DNA of 64,000 bases, taken from the NCBI GenBank assembly GCA_963691655.1, contig OY829326.1:96465235-96529234 (forward strand), given 5' to 3'. Source of the stretch: Toxonevra muliebris (Eukaryota > Arthropoda > Insecta > Diptera > Pallopteridae). The first letter of the stretch is position 1, and every line of letters begins with the position of its first letter. Made by a program: the position numbers and the translations under genes. Positions 1 to 11,629 of this stretch are shown in pieces. Below the pieces are notes generated by a model, which saw only the letters and a list, made by a program, of their open reading frames with translations, was not told the DNA's origin and did no database searches.

Positions 1-99
1 TTTTTTGATAATAATGTATAAAAAATCTAATGCTTTATACTATTTTTACATTAGCATTATATTTTTCCTGATTACCGCTGCATTCTCTCGAAGTACAAA

Positions 100-557
100 T
101 TCCATCTATAAATCAAATTTTGGGACTTCCTCAAGGTCATCAAACAAGACGAGTTCCAAAAGTTTGCCGAACTGCAACAAGCCGTTGATGGGGTATATGA
201 TGTTTTTGAGATGCCAAAGAAGCGAATTCGGGATCGGAAACAACTCCGCAAACTTTTTTAAAAATCATAACAAACAAAATTAATAATATATTACCAAAAG
301 AAAATTTGGTATTAAATAACGATGAATCATCTGATTTTGAAATAGAAAATCCCATTCCTGATGGCATTTTATGCAAAATACGTTTCGTAAATAAAAAAAA
401 TATTATTATGAAGCTCTGCAAGCATGCCAAAATTTGTCGCTCTTGTTTTGAAAACATAAAAAAAACCCACGCAGAAAATGATACAATGAGTGCCCCTTCT
501 GCAGACAAATTGTTGGGCATGTGGAAGAGTTTTTTATTTGAGAAAGCCAAATTGTAA
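100..557 (+). pseudogene. Decayed RING-finger C-terminus, possibly from a mobile element
   Basis: An open frame from 306 to 557 carries a spaced Cys/His pattern that resembles the middle of a RING finger: ILCKI, then LCKHAKICRSC about 15 residues later. The expected closing CPFCR-type pair is visible in a neighbouring frame around 497-512, so a one-base frameshift separates the halves. The second cysteine of the first pair appears to be arginine. Upstream, around 118-258, another frame gives a charged, helix-like stretch (QDEFQKFAELQQAVDGVYDV) that may be the same gene after a further frameshift. RING domains usually act as E3 ubiquitin ligases, but nothing here shows that this copy works. 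The host gene or element is not identified. Two hairpins follow 90 bp downstream. Confidence 0.4.
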
Positions 558-646
558 AAAAGCCTGAAATAAAGTTGCATTTTCTTATACAGATAAATTT
601 TGGTTTCGTTTCACCTTTGAAATTTTAATGAAAGAATCACAAAAAC

Positions 647-723
647 GGTCATAGCACCCAATGGGCGTTATGACTGTTTTCGGGGCGGTCATAGCGCCTA
701 AAATGATTTTGGGCGTTATGGCC
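647..723. repeat. Two tandem imperfect hairpins
   Basis: Two similar palindromes lie side by side. The first has arms GTCATAGCACCCA (648-660) and TGGGCGTTATGAC (662-674). The second has arms GGTCATAGCGCC (687-698) and GGGCGTTATGGCC (711-723). Most arm differences are transitions that allow G-T pairing. They lie just downstream of the RING-like remnant and may be sub-terminal sequence of the element that carried it. Confidence 0.6.
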
Positions 724-2366
724 CAATTGTTTTAAATTTCATAGAGTAGAAAATTTTCAAAATCAGTATTTTTGCCTTTTAAAATTTCTTCAAAATCCTG
801 ACATGATAGAAGAAATCTCCAAACAGATTCGGATGCAACCCACAAGATTACTTAGTGATACTGATTAGCGGAGAGTGCTGGAAATAATTTAAATATAAAT
901 CACTAGAAATTAAATTCTTCTTAGGTTCGTGCTAGTATTCCAAAAACACAAAAAAAAGGGACTAACAATCGACCGCAACCTCACCTAGCCTAATGTCTCC
1001 ACAAAAACTAGGTTACACTATATATATAGTCATTATCGGATTCATAGGGGGAGGAGGATTTGGATATAACCATATGGACTTCCTTGAATCTGCTAGAGCG
1101 CTGGATTACAATTTTTTTCAGAATTGCAAAAAAATGCTGCCAAATTACAACCTCAAATAACATAACTGGCTGCAATGGACTTACAAATAATTAAGTGCTG
1201 ATGCTTTTCTCTTGCAACAGTTGGCATCTTTGCTCAGCTGGAAGTTTTAAGTTTCTACTGTTTTAACCTCAGATGGATATTGTTGGTAGAATTAATAAGA
1301 ATGATTTCTCTTTTACATCTTTGTCTCTTTTCTTTTAATGCTGTTAAGATTTTCTCAATCAATGCCAATGTTTTTAATCCTTTTCTTTGGTGCAAAGCCT
1401 ACATATTCTTTTTATATACTTACCCCTTTATTCGCAATACACAAAGATTTCAGCAACATTTTTAAAATGCATGTGTATATGTGTGAACATATGTATGCAT
1501 GTGTTTTGACTGTTTGCCAAACAAAATTGAGATGGAAATTAAAACGAAGGGTTTATTATAATTAAAAGTGTGCAACACCATTTCCTTCAAAGTGCAAGAA
1601 AGGATACGTGGAACAAAAAAAAAAAAAAAGGAAACAGGGTTGCTGCTGACAACTTAAGTAAGCATACAATACAAGCACTTCATTGCCAACATGAAAAGCT
1701 GAAAGAGTGTTTCCTTAGAAAAAAAGACAGAGAAAAAAACAACAAGAATGTGCTCCTTCTTCCGTTAAAGGAAGAAGCGAATGACAGTTGCTAAGCGCCA
1801 CCACCAACGAGCAACGAAAGAGGAAAATAAGAAATTATTAACTACATAGTTGAAATGTCAAATGCACAAAATAACTGGGAATGTATTCAAGAACAGGGAG
1901 GGGGAAAAGTGAAAGGGGTTTAGCATGCGGATTTATATGTGCACACTCTTAAGCAAGGAATTGTTACTATGTGACAAGGCGCAAAAAATCTTAAAAGCAA
2001 AACGCAGTAACTACAAAAGCACAGTTGGAACTTGTAATAAAGTTAAGATTTTTATTTGATGTGCTGTCACTACAACTTCAACTACGATGTTCTACCTTTT
2101 GTGCAGTATTTCTTGCTATTACTTAATTATCAAATGTTAAATGTCAGTGTAAGTGCCAGTGAAAATGTTGAAAAGGTACGATTAGTTTTTGTTGAAGAAT
2201 TCTGATTTTGACATGGATTTCAGAGATAAGAAGATTTCAATAAGAAAGTATTAAAACTGAAATTGGAAATCATACTCAAGTGCAAGTCAAGATTTTTCAC
2301 AATATGTTGTTTCATTTATTAGGGGGCTAAATAGAAAAAAGCTTACAACTAAAAAAAAAATATCAT
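724..2366. other. Non-coding AT-rich stretch, nothing recognised
   Basis: Short chance frames only (for example 1280-1565 and 1570-1794), biased toward Phe/Leu or Lys and without motifs. No repeat with clear ends was seen. Confidence 0.6.
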
Positions 2367-2612
2367 TTGGTAATAAATGTTTGGTCTATATTGAGAAAGG
2401 GTGGTCCTGCAACTTGTGATCCCAACGAACTTTATTTGAGGCTACCAATTCTTTTTTATGGTGCAATGGTTTGGTGGACAGCTCTACAAAAAGAAGTCCA
2501 CAACAAGGTATTGGGCAACGTTCAAAGAACGGCATCATTATTGACCACAGGTGCCCTAAAAATAGCCGTATCCTTAGTTCCTTTTTTGGAAAACAGGTCG
2601 CCGCCAACTTAG
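2367..2612 (+). pseudogene. LINE reverse transcriptase fragment (post-RT region)
   Basis: The frame encodes LPILFYGAMVWWTALQKEV followed by NVQRTASLLTTGALK. This matches the thumb/post-RT segment shared by non-LTR elements of the I, LOA and Jockey type, where a 'yG..vWw.al' block precedes 'vqR.a...tga.rt'. The same segment is better preserved on the minus strand at 44.5-45.1 kb. The fragment is about 80 residues, with no RNase H part directly after it. The next coding-like sequence belongs to a different, RTE-type element, so this is a truncated insertion. Confidence 0.7.
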
Positions 2613-2939
2613 CTATCGGAATTCACCACTTTGTCTAAGAACATTGATTACACCCTTCCCAATCACTTTATCGCTTCCCATCCTTCGACAGGAGATATAA
2701 TTGTGAGTCGATGCCAGTGGAACGATCGTTATATGCGATTATACAAACTGAGTGATGACAGTCTTTCTATTTCTCCCCGAAAATAATCTATGAGTATTGC
2801 CCCTTCCACGGTATTAAAGTCACTAAGGTGGGCATTAAAGTCTCTTTTTCCGACGATCGAAAAATTTAACCTCCACGACTAAGCCAGAACAACGACTTCA
2901 CCGCGGCACGGAACATGACAGTTAGAAGCACCAGATTCT

Positions 2940-4435
2940 TGGCTATCTCCTGAAAAGCACGCTTGCAGTGCGAAGATCTGACTCTGACCACAATTTGGTT
3001 GCCGCCAAGATCCGCATACGTCTCAGTGCCGCAAACCGCTTCAGCCTAAGCCTTCGTCAATCGACTCTCACTCCTCATATCGCTAAATACCTCTGAACTT
3101 GATGATATATGCGCGCAGTGGATACAAATTTTCTTCTCTATGCGGACGGCTTTCGAAGAAGTGCTAGGCTACCACCATCGACGCATATGATAAGGGTGTC
3201 GCAAAAAACGCCATCCTGCAATCAGGATGCGAGCCGCTAAGGAGAATCGAGGAAAAACAGAAAAAAGTGTTTTTGATGATATCGAGATGTTTTGTGTTGC
3301 AGGCCGACGCTTCTTCCTGCAAAGGTGAAGACGGAAATCTTGTGACAGGTATCTAGGGTATTATGAGGCTATGGAGGGAGCAATTCTCCCTACTGTTTAA
3401 TAACGATAACGGCAACAATCCCGTCATTGATGAAGCTGCTTTGGAAATCCCAACCACTGGCGGCGTTGAAGTACCGCCGCTCGACTATTACGAGATCGTA
3501 ACAGTCATCGCTTGGCTGAAAAACACTACGGTTGTTTGCTGAGTTGTTTAAGACTGGAGGCGACGAGCAAAAAAAACGCGTGCACCAGATTTTATGGAGA
3601 ACCGGCGCCACCAGAGCAGTGAAAATTTGAACAGTCCTCTTTGCGCCATTTTATACTAAAAGAGGTTTCAGATAAGGTGATTCTATATCGTGCGACTGTT
3701 TCAACCTTATGCTAGAGAAAATAATTCGAGCTAAGAATATCAGCATCTCTGGTATCATCTTCTACAAGAGTGTCATGCTGCTAGCATACGCCGCAGAGGG
3801 AGTCTCGTCGAATGAGTCTAGTGGTGAACGAGGACGAGACGAAATACTTTGTGTCAGCTGATAAGAAGTGACAGCGTATGTGACATAATATTGTTGTTGA
3901 CAATTATACATTTGAAGTCGTCAAGGATTTCGTCTATTTAGTTTCCAACATCAACCTAGAGATTAAGCCGAGATCTACTTTTGCTAACAGGTATTACTAC
4001 GGGCAAGTGAGAAGCAGAGCCCTCTCTCGACGGACAAAAATAACGCTCTTAAAGTCTCTCATCCTTCCCGTGCTAATGTATGGCGCATTTGAGCAGAAGA
4101 TACTCCGCCAGATCTATGGGTCTAATATGCTTGGATGACGAGTATCAAATATTTAAGTTGGAATTATGAGCTGTATGAGATGTACGCCGACATTGACATA
4201 GTCAAGCGCATAAAAATCCAGCGGCTTTGCTAACTAAGGGATGTTGAGCGAATGGAAGAAAATGTTTCGACTAGGAAGGTGTTCTATTCGAGCCACGGTG
4301 GTGAAACGAGCAGAAGAAGACGATGAAATCTCCAACCAACTACAGGGGACCTGTCTGCGCTTGGCCTTACCAACTGGCGCCAGAGAGCGCATAGCAGAGG
4401 CGGCTGGAGAAGTTATTGTATTGTATTGCCAACTA
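2940..4435 (+). pseudogene. Degenerate RTE-clade LINE (endonuclease end to RT C-terminus)
   Basis: Scattered over three frames, the pieces occur in the order of an RTE-type polyprotein. The end of the APE endonuclease is at 2971-3020 (SDSDHNLVAAKIRIRLS). The linker follows at 3310-3400 (GEDGNLVTG, then LWREQFSLL). The RT entry region (VEVPPLDYYEIVTVIAWLKN) is near 3455-3530. The catalytic block near 3780 reads LLAYAAEGV where YADD is expected, so the active site is lost. The palm/thumb follows at 3900-4090 (VVKDFVYL, RALSRRTKITLLKSLILPVL), and the C-terminus at 4090-4430 (EQKILRQIYGS; frame-shifted DIDIVKRIKIQRL). Many stops and frameshifts make it an old pseudogene. RTE elements normally move by target-primed reverse transcription. 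Confidence 0.8.
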
Positions 4436-4439
4436 AGTA

Positions 4440-6055
4440 AGTAAGTACGTAAAACATTAAATAACAGTTATTTTTGTATACTCGAGTCGATTTTTTTTGG
4501 ATTGCGAGAGTCTTGCAACAAACGAGCGATATTTATAATTAACTTAACTTCATGCCTTACATTCTAGCGGTTGTCATCTTCACAAATTTTTACATATTTA
4601 TTTGCTTTTTCAAATTTGCACTGTTAGCGTAGATTTCTATTAAACTACGCTATAATAATATAAGTTTGCTTATCTTTTTTGCAACTTTAAGTAATTTCTC
4701 AAGCAAAGTCTACAGAAATACATACATGCATAGATATTTATACACGAGTACTCACATTCACCATGTAAAAGCTCATAAATAACATGAAATGTTCAAATAT
4801 CGCAACGCCTTATGTTGGCCAACTAACTGCCAGCCATATACAACTACTACATATATAAGTTTGTTTTCCGGTTATAACCATTTCCGTATAGCTACATGCA
4901 AGCGACTACAACTTCATACATACATACATACACATGCAATACTATTCTTGTAAACAGTTACCATTACATATATACTTCTTCTTTGCTGTCATTTTGAATC
5001 TCAGTTTTTATTTCGTGTTTGATTGAAACTCTGATTAATTTCATAGCATTTACGTGTGAGTGAGTATGTATTTGTATGTGTGCATGTGCATGTATATGTT
5101 ATACCTACATTGTACATGTGCAATGTATGTATTTGTTGGCATAAAGAGATGCTTAAGTTTTCCCTCTATGGCACAAGTGTTTATGATGAGTGTTTCCTAT
5201 TTGTGTTGTGCTGACATTAATGTTCCGATTCTTTTTTTTGCTTCTCTGCTCGTTCTCGTTTTTCATTTCCCAGAAAAACATGAAACATGACGAAAAGCTA
5301 TTTTAAATGTACGTACCTACATACGGTACCACTTACCTATCTACTTACCTATGTGTGTGTATATGCTTCGGCCCTGCCTACCCCCTCTTATCCACTTCCC
5401 CTTAGCAACATATCTCAAAATGTTTGGTATGAATGAAGGCTCGAGAAACGCAGGTGTTTTGATTGTAATGAGGTTTTTGTTTTTTTTTTGTTTTTTTTTC
5501 TGTATGCTGCTGTTGTCATATTTTTGCGTGTGTGACTGTTTAAATGCGTGTGTGCGTTTTTTTTTTTGTTTCTGCGCGCTATTGTTGCAATATGTCATAC
5601 GAATACGAGTATGTTGAAGTTTTATTATTGTTTTTATTCCATTCCATTCAATTTTTTGCTGTTGCTTTGTTGTTGTTATTTTTGTACGCTTAACTTACAA
5701 GTTGTTTATGCCTTTTGCGTGATCACATTTTATGTGTGGCAGTTGTGGGAAAATTAATTTTTATAATACTTGTACCAACTTAGTCGAGAGAAAAGGTGTT
5801 GAAAGCCGTTGAAAGGTGCGGCATTGAATTTTAAATATGCACTCGAACAATTTTAAGAGATTTTGTCTTGCGATAAATGGAGAATAAAAGAAGCACTCGA
5901 TCCCTTCTTCATAATTCGACCCAACCGTCCGCAATTTGCTTGCCTGCTTGTTGAAAGAAATCCCTTATACAAATAAAATAATAAAATTACCGCTAGAGGG
6001 CATTGTAATACTTAACTTGGCTAATATTGGAATACTAAGCTTTAATTTACAAGTG
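4440..6055. other. Host-like AT-rich DNA with microsatellites
   Basis: Contains CATA-type tracts (about 4915-4935), TG-rich runs (5050-5120, 5340-5365) and T-runs (5470-5570). The frames at 5341-5757 are poly-Phe/Lys products of these runs. No gene or element end was seen. Confidence 0.55.
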
Positions 6056-7088
6056 TAGTGATAGAGGAGAAAGGCAGAGAAGGTGTTGAAAGAGGGGAAG
6101 AGAGGGAACGAAAGAGAGGAAGGAGAGGGAGGAAGAGAGAGAGAGAGAGAAAGGCTAGGGGATGGTGAAAACAGAAAGAGATAGACGGAGGAGGGCAAGT
6201 AGAGGGGAGAGAAATTTTGATATAAGAGAGAGAGAGAAAGAGAGAGGAGCAAATATAGAAAGGAGAGTTTGAAGTTTAACAGCTGTCTATGAAGTTGAAG
6301 GAATGGATGGTGAGAGGAGTGCCTCAGACAGACATAAAGAGAGGAAGAATGCAAGAAGAGAGAAAGGAAAATTTTATCAATGACAAAGAACGCAGGAAAG
6401 AGCGATAGTAATGGGGGAGAGAGTGGAAGGGGGAGAACGAGAGTAAAAGAGGGTCGTAACAGAAAAGAAGAGGATGAAAGAACGGGAAAGAAAAAGTGGT
6501 ATAGAGGAAAAGGGGGAGAAGATAAAGGGGAAAGGGGAGAAAAAATGAAATCAAGGGGCACGGAAATTGGAAAAGGAAAAAAAGTTAGGGAAGAGGGGCA
6601 AAGGGAGAAGGTTGACAAGCGCCTATGAATTTGAGGGATTGGGAAAAATATTGGCGGGATTGAAGGAGAAAAAGAAAGTAACGTGTGATGTTGATAAGAA
6701 AACATAAAAAGTAAGTGAGAGAATAAATTGAGAAAGGGTGAGTGGAGGGGAGATTGAGGAGAATAAGATAGGAGAAGAGAGTTAGTGAAATAAATCAGAA
6801 GTGGGGTAGAATTTACAAGTGTGATTTTATAAATATAGTGAAAGGGAGAGGGAAGCGGAGGAGTGAGGAAAAAAAAGAATGTTGGAGGGTATAGTACTGA
6901 AAGAGGAAGCGAGAAGGGGCATTGAGAGAGAGAGAGGAAGAGGGGAAAAATGGCAAAAGACGAAGATTAGGAGGAAAGAAGAAACGAAGAGGAACGGGAG
7001 AAAAGGAAAATGGTTGGGGAGAATAGGGGAGAGTGAAGGTGGAAAAGTAAAAGAAATTAGCAGGAAAGCGAGAGTGAAAGCTAATAAG
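6056..7088 (+). repeat. ~1 kb polypurine (GA-rich) tract
   Basis: The plus strand is overwhelmingly A and G for about 1 kb, with short GA dinucleotide runs (for example 6136-6152 and 6226-6240) inside irregular GGAGAGAAA-type sequence. Non-purine islands recur: TTTACAAGTGT occurs just before the tract (about 6048) and again at 6811. GTCTATGAAGTTGAAGGAATGG (about 6284) resembles GCGCCTATGAATTTGAGGGATTGG (about 6620). These suggest old, diverged duplications about 340-760 bp apart. Long open frames on both strands (up to 246 codons on the minus strand) are a by-product of stop codons being rare in such sequence. Confidence 0.85.
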
Positions 7089-8035
7089 CTTTTGTCCATG
7101 ATTTTTTTACGATCGTTCCACTAACTTCTTCGTTGAACTGACCAAGTACAATTGATACTTATTATTTGAATGAATTTATTGTATACAATGGCAACAACAA
7201 GTGTGGTTTATGGTAACTGCAGAATTTACAGCGCTAGAGTATTTTTGAAATTGATGTTCAATTCGAAATCCAATTTTTTTAATTAGCACTTGAAGTTTCA
7301 ATGATTTGGGTTGGTGATTTATTCATACTTCCTTCAGTTGTTCAGATAGACTTGCTCTACAACTTTGTTAAACATACTACGTCGCCTAAGAAAAATATTG
7401 TCGCACAGTGTTATATGTACTCTGGATAGGCACTTAATAATAAATGGATTATTCTTTATAAATTGTACAATATCAAATTTATCAAATCCTATTTGAATGA
7501 GTGCGATACGAGTAAATATCGAGTATTTTTCTCCAATGCTTTATTAGCATCGATACTTCTCACCAATACTTTTAATGAGTACTGGTATCGAATACATATC
7601 GGAACAATACTAGTCATTACGCCCTTGTCATCTTACTTTTACAAAAAGGACTATTGTAGCTTTCCATATTATTAGAAAACATTTATATAAAATATTCATA
7701 AATAAACTTCTCTACGCGTCTTTTCCTTTCTGGAAACAAGGCTGCAAGGGTTCTTTGTTCATTATTATCCTTATCATTTTTTAATTTTTAATTAACTTAG
7801 TAACTCTGATTCACTGATGAAACTTATTCAAACTTTTGGGACTTTTTTGCAAAATGAAAAATCATCATAAACAAAAAAAGGAAAAATGGCCCCAAAACAA
7901 TTGGAACTATGGCCCAAAAATTTTCGTGTTGTTGTAAATAATAGAATATTTTGGGGTTATTTTCATGGGGCTATATTTCAGAGAGCCAAAGAAAATAAAC
8001 AAATTTAATATTGATACCTAATTGGATAATCAAAC
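7089..8035. other. Non-coding stretch, nothing recognised
   Basis: AT-rich, with no convincing coding frame. A 70-codon frame at 7463-7675 has no recognisable motif. Confidence 0.5.
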
Positions 8036-8037
8036 TT

Positions 8038-8168
8038 TTTGAGCGCAAAAACGCAGTAATGAAAAATTCGGGTTGAAAACGGAATAACTGTACTTCACAG
8101 CAAGACTACAACAACTGGCGTTGTTTCCCTTCGTTCTCAGTTATGGTTACTGCGTTTTTGCTCTCAAA
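8038..8168. repeat. Short inverted-repeat element, GAGCRAAAAC family
   Basis: The 22-bp sequence at 8038-8059 (core GCAAAAACGCAGTAA) is repeated inverted at 8147-8168 with one mismatch, giving a 131-bp unit with about 87 bp between the arms. The internal sequence includes GAAAACGGAATAA, which recurs at 25271-25283 in another palindromic cluster. This suggests one interspersed foldback/MITE family. No target duplication is obvious. Confidence 0.6.
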
Positions 8169-9750
8169 CATATTTATGTCAGTTTTACTAAATACAATTT
8201 TTTTACATTTTCATGTTTTCTGCCTGTCATAAATCTATCAACTTTAATTTTCTTAAAACATTTCCTTTTTTTGAGATGTCTATTAAATTCTCATTAAATT
8301 TATTTGCACTGAACTTGATAATGTCCAGCATACTCATGTATGTGTGTATGTATGTACGAGAATGTACTCGTATGATGTCTCTGACACTGATATTTATTAA
8401 AAGGAATTTCGTTTCAGTCTCGTTCAGCTCAGCCAGACACATTGGAATTTAATACAACTAACTACCGAGTTTTTACATTCACATATTCTACATAGTGCAT
8501 TTTTGCTTGCTTGCTTGGACATGCGGATATGATATTCGAGTGTACCTAAGAGTATTTCTGCCTGCTGGCTGCCTGCAGGAAATACCTTTGCATAAACGAG
8601 CAAAAAAGCAAAAATTTGACTAACGAAGTCTATAGATTCTATGAAGAATTTAATACAAAATTCATTATTTCGAATTAATTTAAAAATCAAATCTAATTAT
8701 AAAAAAATTTCTAACTTAAAAATGTTACAGATTTCCTTGAAACAATCTGCAGCAATTTCGCAGTTTGCAGTAATGTGATGAATTGTGAATCTGATGGTGT
8801 GTGTATGTGTGAGGTGATGTTCTGCTTTCAATTCACTGCTCATTCTCTCATTTAGCACGTACGGATGTGCACATAAATTCCGGTTGCTTTTTTCTTTTAT
8901 ATTAGGAACATATCCGCCTGCTTCTTCATCGTCGTCTACTTCTTTTCCTTTTGTGCATATATCACCTTCTTCAATACAGAGTAGCGTCATCGTCTTCAGC
9001 GTTGCCGGTTGCCTGTTGTTGGTTGTCGGTATCACTTCTTTTTTAACATTTCTATATGTTCTTTATGTGATACCTAGAACATGCACCCATGAAATGTCCA
9101 TAAAAGCCATCAGCATGTCTTTTCATATCCTTGCAAATGGAATAATATGTTCATGTTGTAAATGCTCTTCAGGTGTATGAGTGTAGGTATGTATGTATGT
9201 ATGTGATATTTGAGTATGTATTGCATTTAACATTACTTTCGCGTATATAAGTAAGTTTATGTTTGCGTGTGAATTCAGTAGCAAGCAAATTTTTTAAGCA
9301 AGATTTCGGTTTGTTTCTTTTATTTTCAAAGCTGGAGTGTTATTATGAGAAGCTAAATTTATATATATTTTTGTATTATATAGTTGCATCAAGTTATATC
9401 TTCAATTCAAAAACCTTTTTTTAAGCCATAAACAAGCTACGATACTATTGCGATTTTCGTATTACGTCACTGAGGAATAAGTCGTCTAGTAAGGAACTCA
9501 TAAGAGCTACACTTATTCTACTCGTCAAAAGTATTAAATGACCTCAAGTGGAGTTTTTTGGAAATTTTGTATTAACCCATTAATTGATAATGGTGCGTTT
9601 TCACAGTTTCGAGTGTTCCATTACGAATATTGTTTTGTTGGTTCGTTGGAGGTGGAAATCTTCATAGATGCTGCAGAACTCCTGTTCCACTGTTATGTCG
9701 GATCCCTTCGGACTAAAACCACCTCCTTAATCTCCTCCCACTCTCCCCGC
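8169..9750. other. Host-like non-coding DNA
   Basis: Contains TG/GTAT tracts (8335-8360; GTAT repeats at about 9186-9203). Frames at 8424-9180 lack motifs. No element ends were seen. Confidence 0.5.
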
Positions 9751-9754
9751 GGAA

Positions 9755-10560
9755 TTAACCGTAGGTATTACTTCGCGAGGCTGGATCTAGCAGTTCAGTT
9801 CTCGATCTGTTCCTGCTGTTCTGTTCTCCTTCTCTCTCTTTCAGTGGCGCGTAGCTTGATTGTAATCCGCGCAGCCACTGTGCATAGTCGCGTAGCAGTT
9901 GCGTGATGTAAAAATCTACGTTCTCATGTGCGACATTTTGGCTCCTACTCAAATGAGTGCTACGTATAACACCATGGAGTCCATCACGGTAGACAAAAGC
10001 TCCTTCTGCTCGAGCGAGGCCCTCCATTTTTTGCTGCTGACTGCTGCAAGATGGTCCTTGAAAGACTACCTAGTATCGATGAGCTCTCTTTGGTATCCAA
10101 TGTGCGGTTTAGATATTATTGTGTGCTCTCCCACACTCTCTCCCAGCTGCTCCCTTTTCTTTCTTGTGCTCAATAGTACGACTTCCATTTTTTGGGCTGC
10201 CACCTACAATTCAGCGCGTTTAACCATCGTCGCACTCTGGATATTGCTTCATAACAGACTAACTGCAAATCTTCCAATCTCTTCGATACTACTAACAACG
10301 CAATATCATCTGCGCATCCTACTGCCGTTGTGCCCGGTCCAGTTTGAGAACGCTGTCGAACATAGCATCCCGAAGTGCTGGCTTCAGTACAGAGCCCTGT
10401 AGTACTCCACCCGAATATGGCTATGCCCTTAATATTTATTGATGAAAGCTTGGTCAGACTAGTCAAGAAAGGTGATCCTAGGAGTTTTTATCTTCTTCTA
10501 ACATTGACACATGAAATGAAAGACTGTTTTTCGTCTTCCTCAGAGCCACACCTAGACTGA
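9755..10560 (-). pseudogene. R1-like LINE reverse transcriptase fragment
   Basis: Read on the minus strand, a frame near 10310-10420 gives SGGVLQGSVLKPALRDAMFD, matching the 'GvpQGSvLGPllWn' RT motif. The ORF at 10170-10466 then gives GCADDIALLVVSKRLEDL, with the catalytic ADD at about 10305-10312 (the usual first residue Y is C). It is followed by palm sequence ending KKWKSYY. A shifted frame continues with KPHIGYQRELIDTR and SFKDHLAAVSSK, the normal 'KYLGv.iD.rlsF..Hl' block. The order and motifs are those of R1/Jockey-group non-LTR elements. At least two frameshifts make it inactive. The 5' end lies above 10560 and is not recognisable. Confidence 0.75.
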
Positions 10561-11140
10561 AGTCAGTGAATGACAGCCCTAATCTTATAGCATATCTCCA
10601 CCCTAATTAGTGCCCCGTGAGCACGAAATCATTGTGCTGTTGGAATTATAGCTAAGTTTGAGTAGCTGCCTAATACGTATTTTATCTTTAGTAACCCAGG
10701 ATAGTCTGGTGACACCACAAATACTGGTGGATCTCGAGATTTCTTAAGGGTAGGTTTTAATTTTGTCGTTTCTTTAAATTGTTTTTATTATTTATGACCA
10801 ACGATCAAAATGTGTGAGGTTTTTATCTGTAAGAGTGGGTTGGAAGCAGTGGGGCTTAACCCTAAACCTTCCCCTCCCCCTACCTTGGATCAGTTGGTGA
10901 CCACAAGTATATTCTGCTACATGAGAGGAACAACAGCGGTGGAGGGGAGTGGAATTTCAGAAATCAGCGAATCTAGTTTGGCTTTGCAGTAGCTAGCCTC
11001 CAGAAGTTGGCACCATAAAGAAGATTCGGCTCAACCACGGGTATATAAACCCAGGATATGATTCGAGGTTGGAGACCCCATCGTGCACCTAAGACCTTTT
11101 TACATAAATTTTTATGTCACAATATAATGTATTGACTCTA
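10561..11140. other. Unassigned, less AT-rich stretch between LINE fragments
   Basis: Base composition is closer to the adjacent LINE remnants than to the AT-rich background, but I find no motif in any frame. It may be further retroelement UTR or coding sequence too decayed to recognise. Confidence 0.3.
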
Positions 11141-11144
11141 TGAT

Positions 11145-11358
11145 GTAGTGCCAATGCTAGCCACTAAAATGTAGTTCCGATATTGGTCCAGTGATGTAGT
11201 AGCAATATGGCCGATGAAGTATCGTGACCGTGGTTGTAGTACCAATGCTGACCCAGTGATGTTGCACTGATGTAGGTCGAAGAAGTACAGATGATGGCGG
11301 TATAGGTAGTTCCGATGCTGATCCTGTGATGCAGTAGCGATATTGGCCGATAATGCTG
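11145..11358 (+). repeat. 65-70 bp minisatellite, about three units
   Basis: Units start with GTAGTWCCRATRYTG at 11171, 11236 and 11306, giving periods of 65 and 70 bp. A partial unit precedes them at 11145. Each unit holds a half-repeat (GTAG...CCGAT.TTGGYCCAGTG followed by ATGTAGTAGCGATATTGGCC), so a shorter ancestral unit of roughly 25-35 bp is likely. It lies between two minus-strand LINE fragments and may be part of a LINE untranslated region. Confidence 0.7.
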
Positions 11359-11629
11359 GGGTGGGAGGTTCAGTTCAATGGTGAAAAAGACCGTCCGAAA
11401 CTGAGGACTTTAAGCTTTATGTATAGAGTCCTTTTAAAAGGATGCCCTGGAAAACCCAAAGCAATTCACTGGCAGAAGTGAGCTTGTTGGGCTCATGTGC
11501 CAACCCAGAAAATTCTGATACACATAAGTATTATATGTATGTAGGTTGTTTTATCCAAATTTAATTTCAACGGATGTTACGAGTATTGCATTCCAAAAAT
11601 AAAATTGGTTTCTAGTTTAAATGCTTAGG

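Noticed and set aside
140..580. 146-codon minus-strand ORF
   Set aside because: It lies antisense to the RING-like frame and has no motif, so it is a shadow.
5965..6705. 246-codon minus-strand ORF, rich in Ser, Leu, Pro and Phe
   Set aside because: It is the antisense of the purine tract, where stop codons are rare. It is low-complexity with no domain.
9899..10402. 167-codon plus-strand ORF
   Set aside because: It is antisense to the R1-like RT fragment, which has the real motifs.
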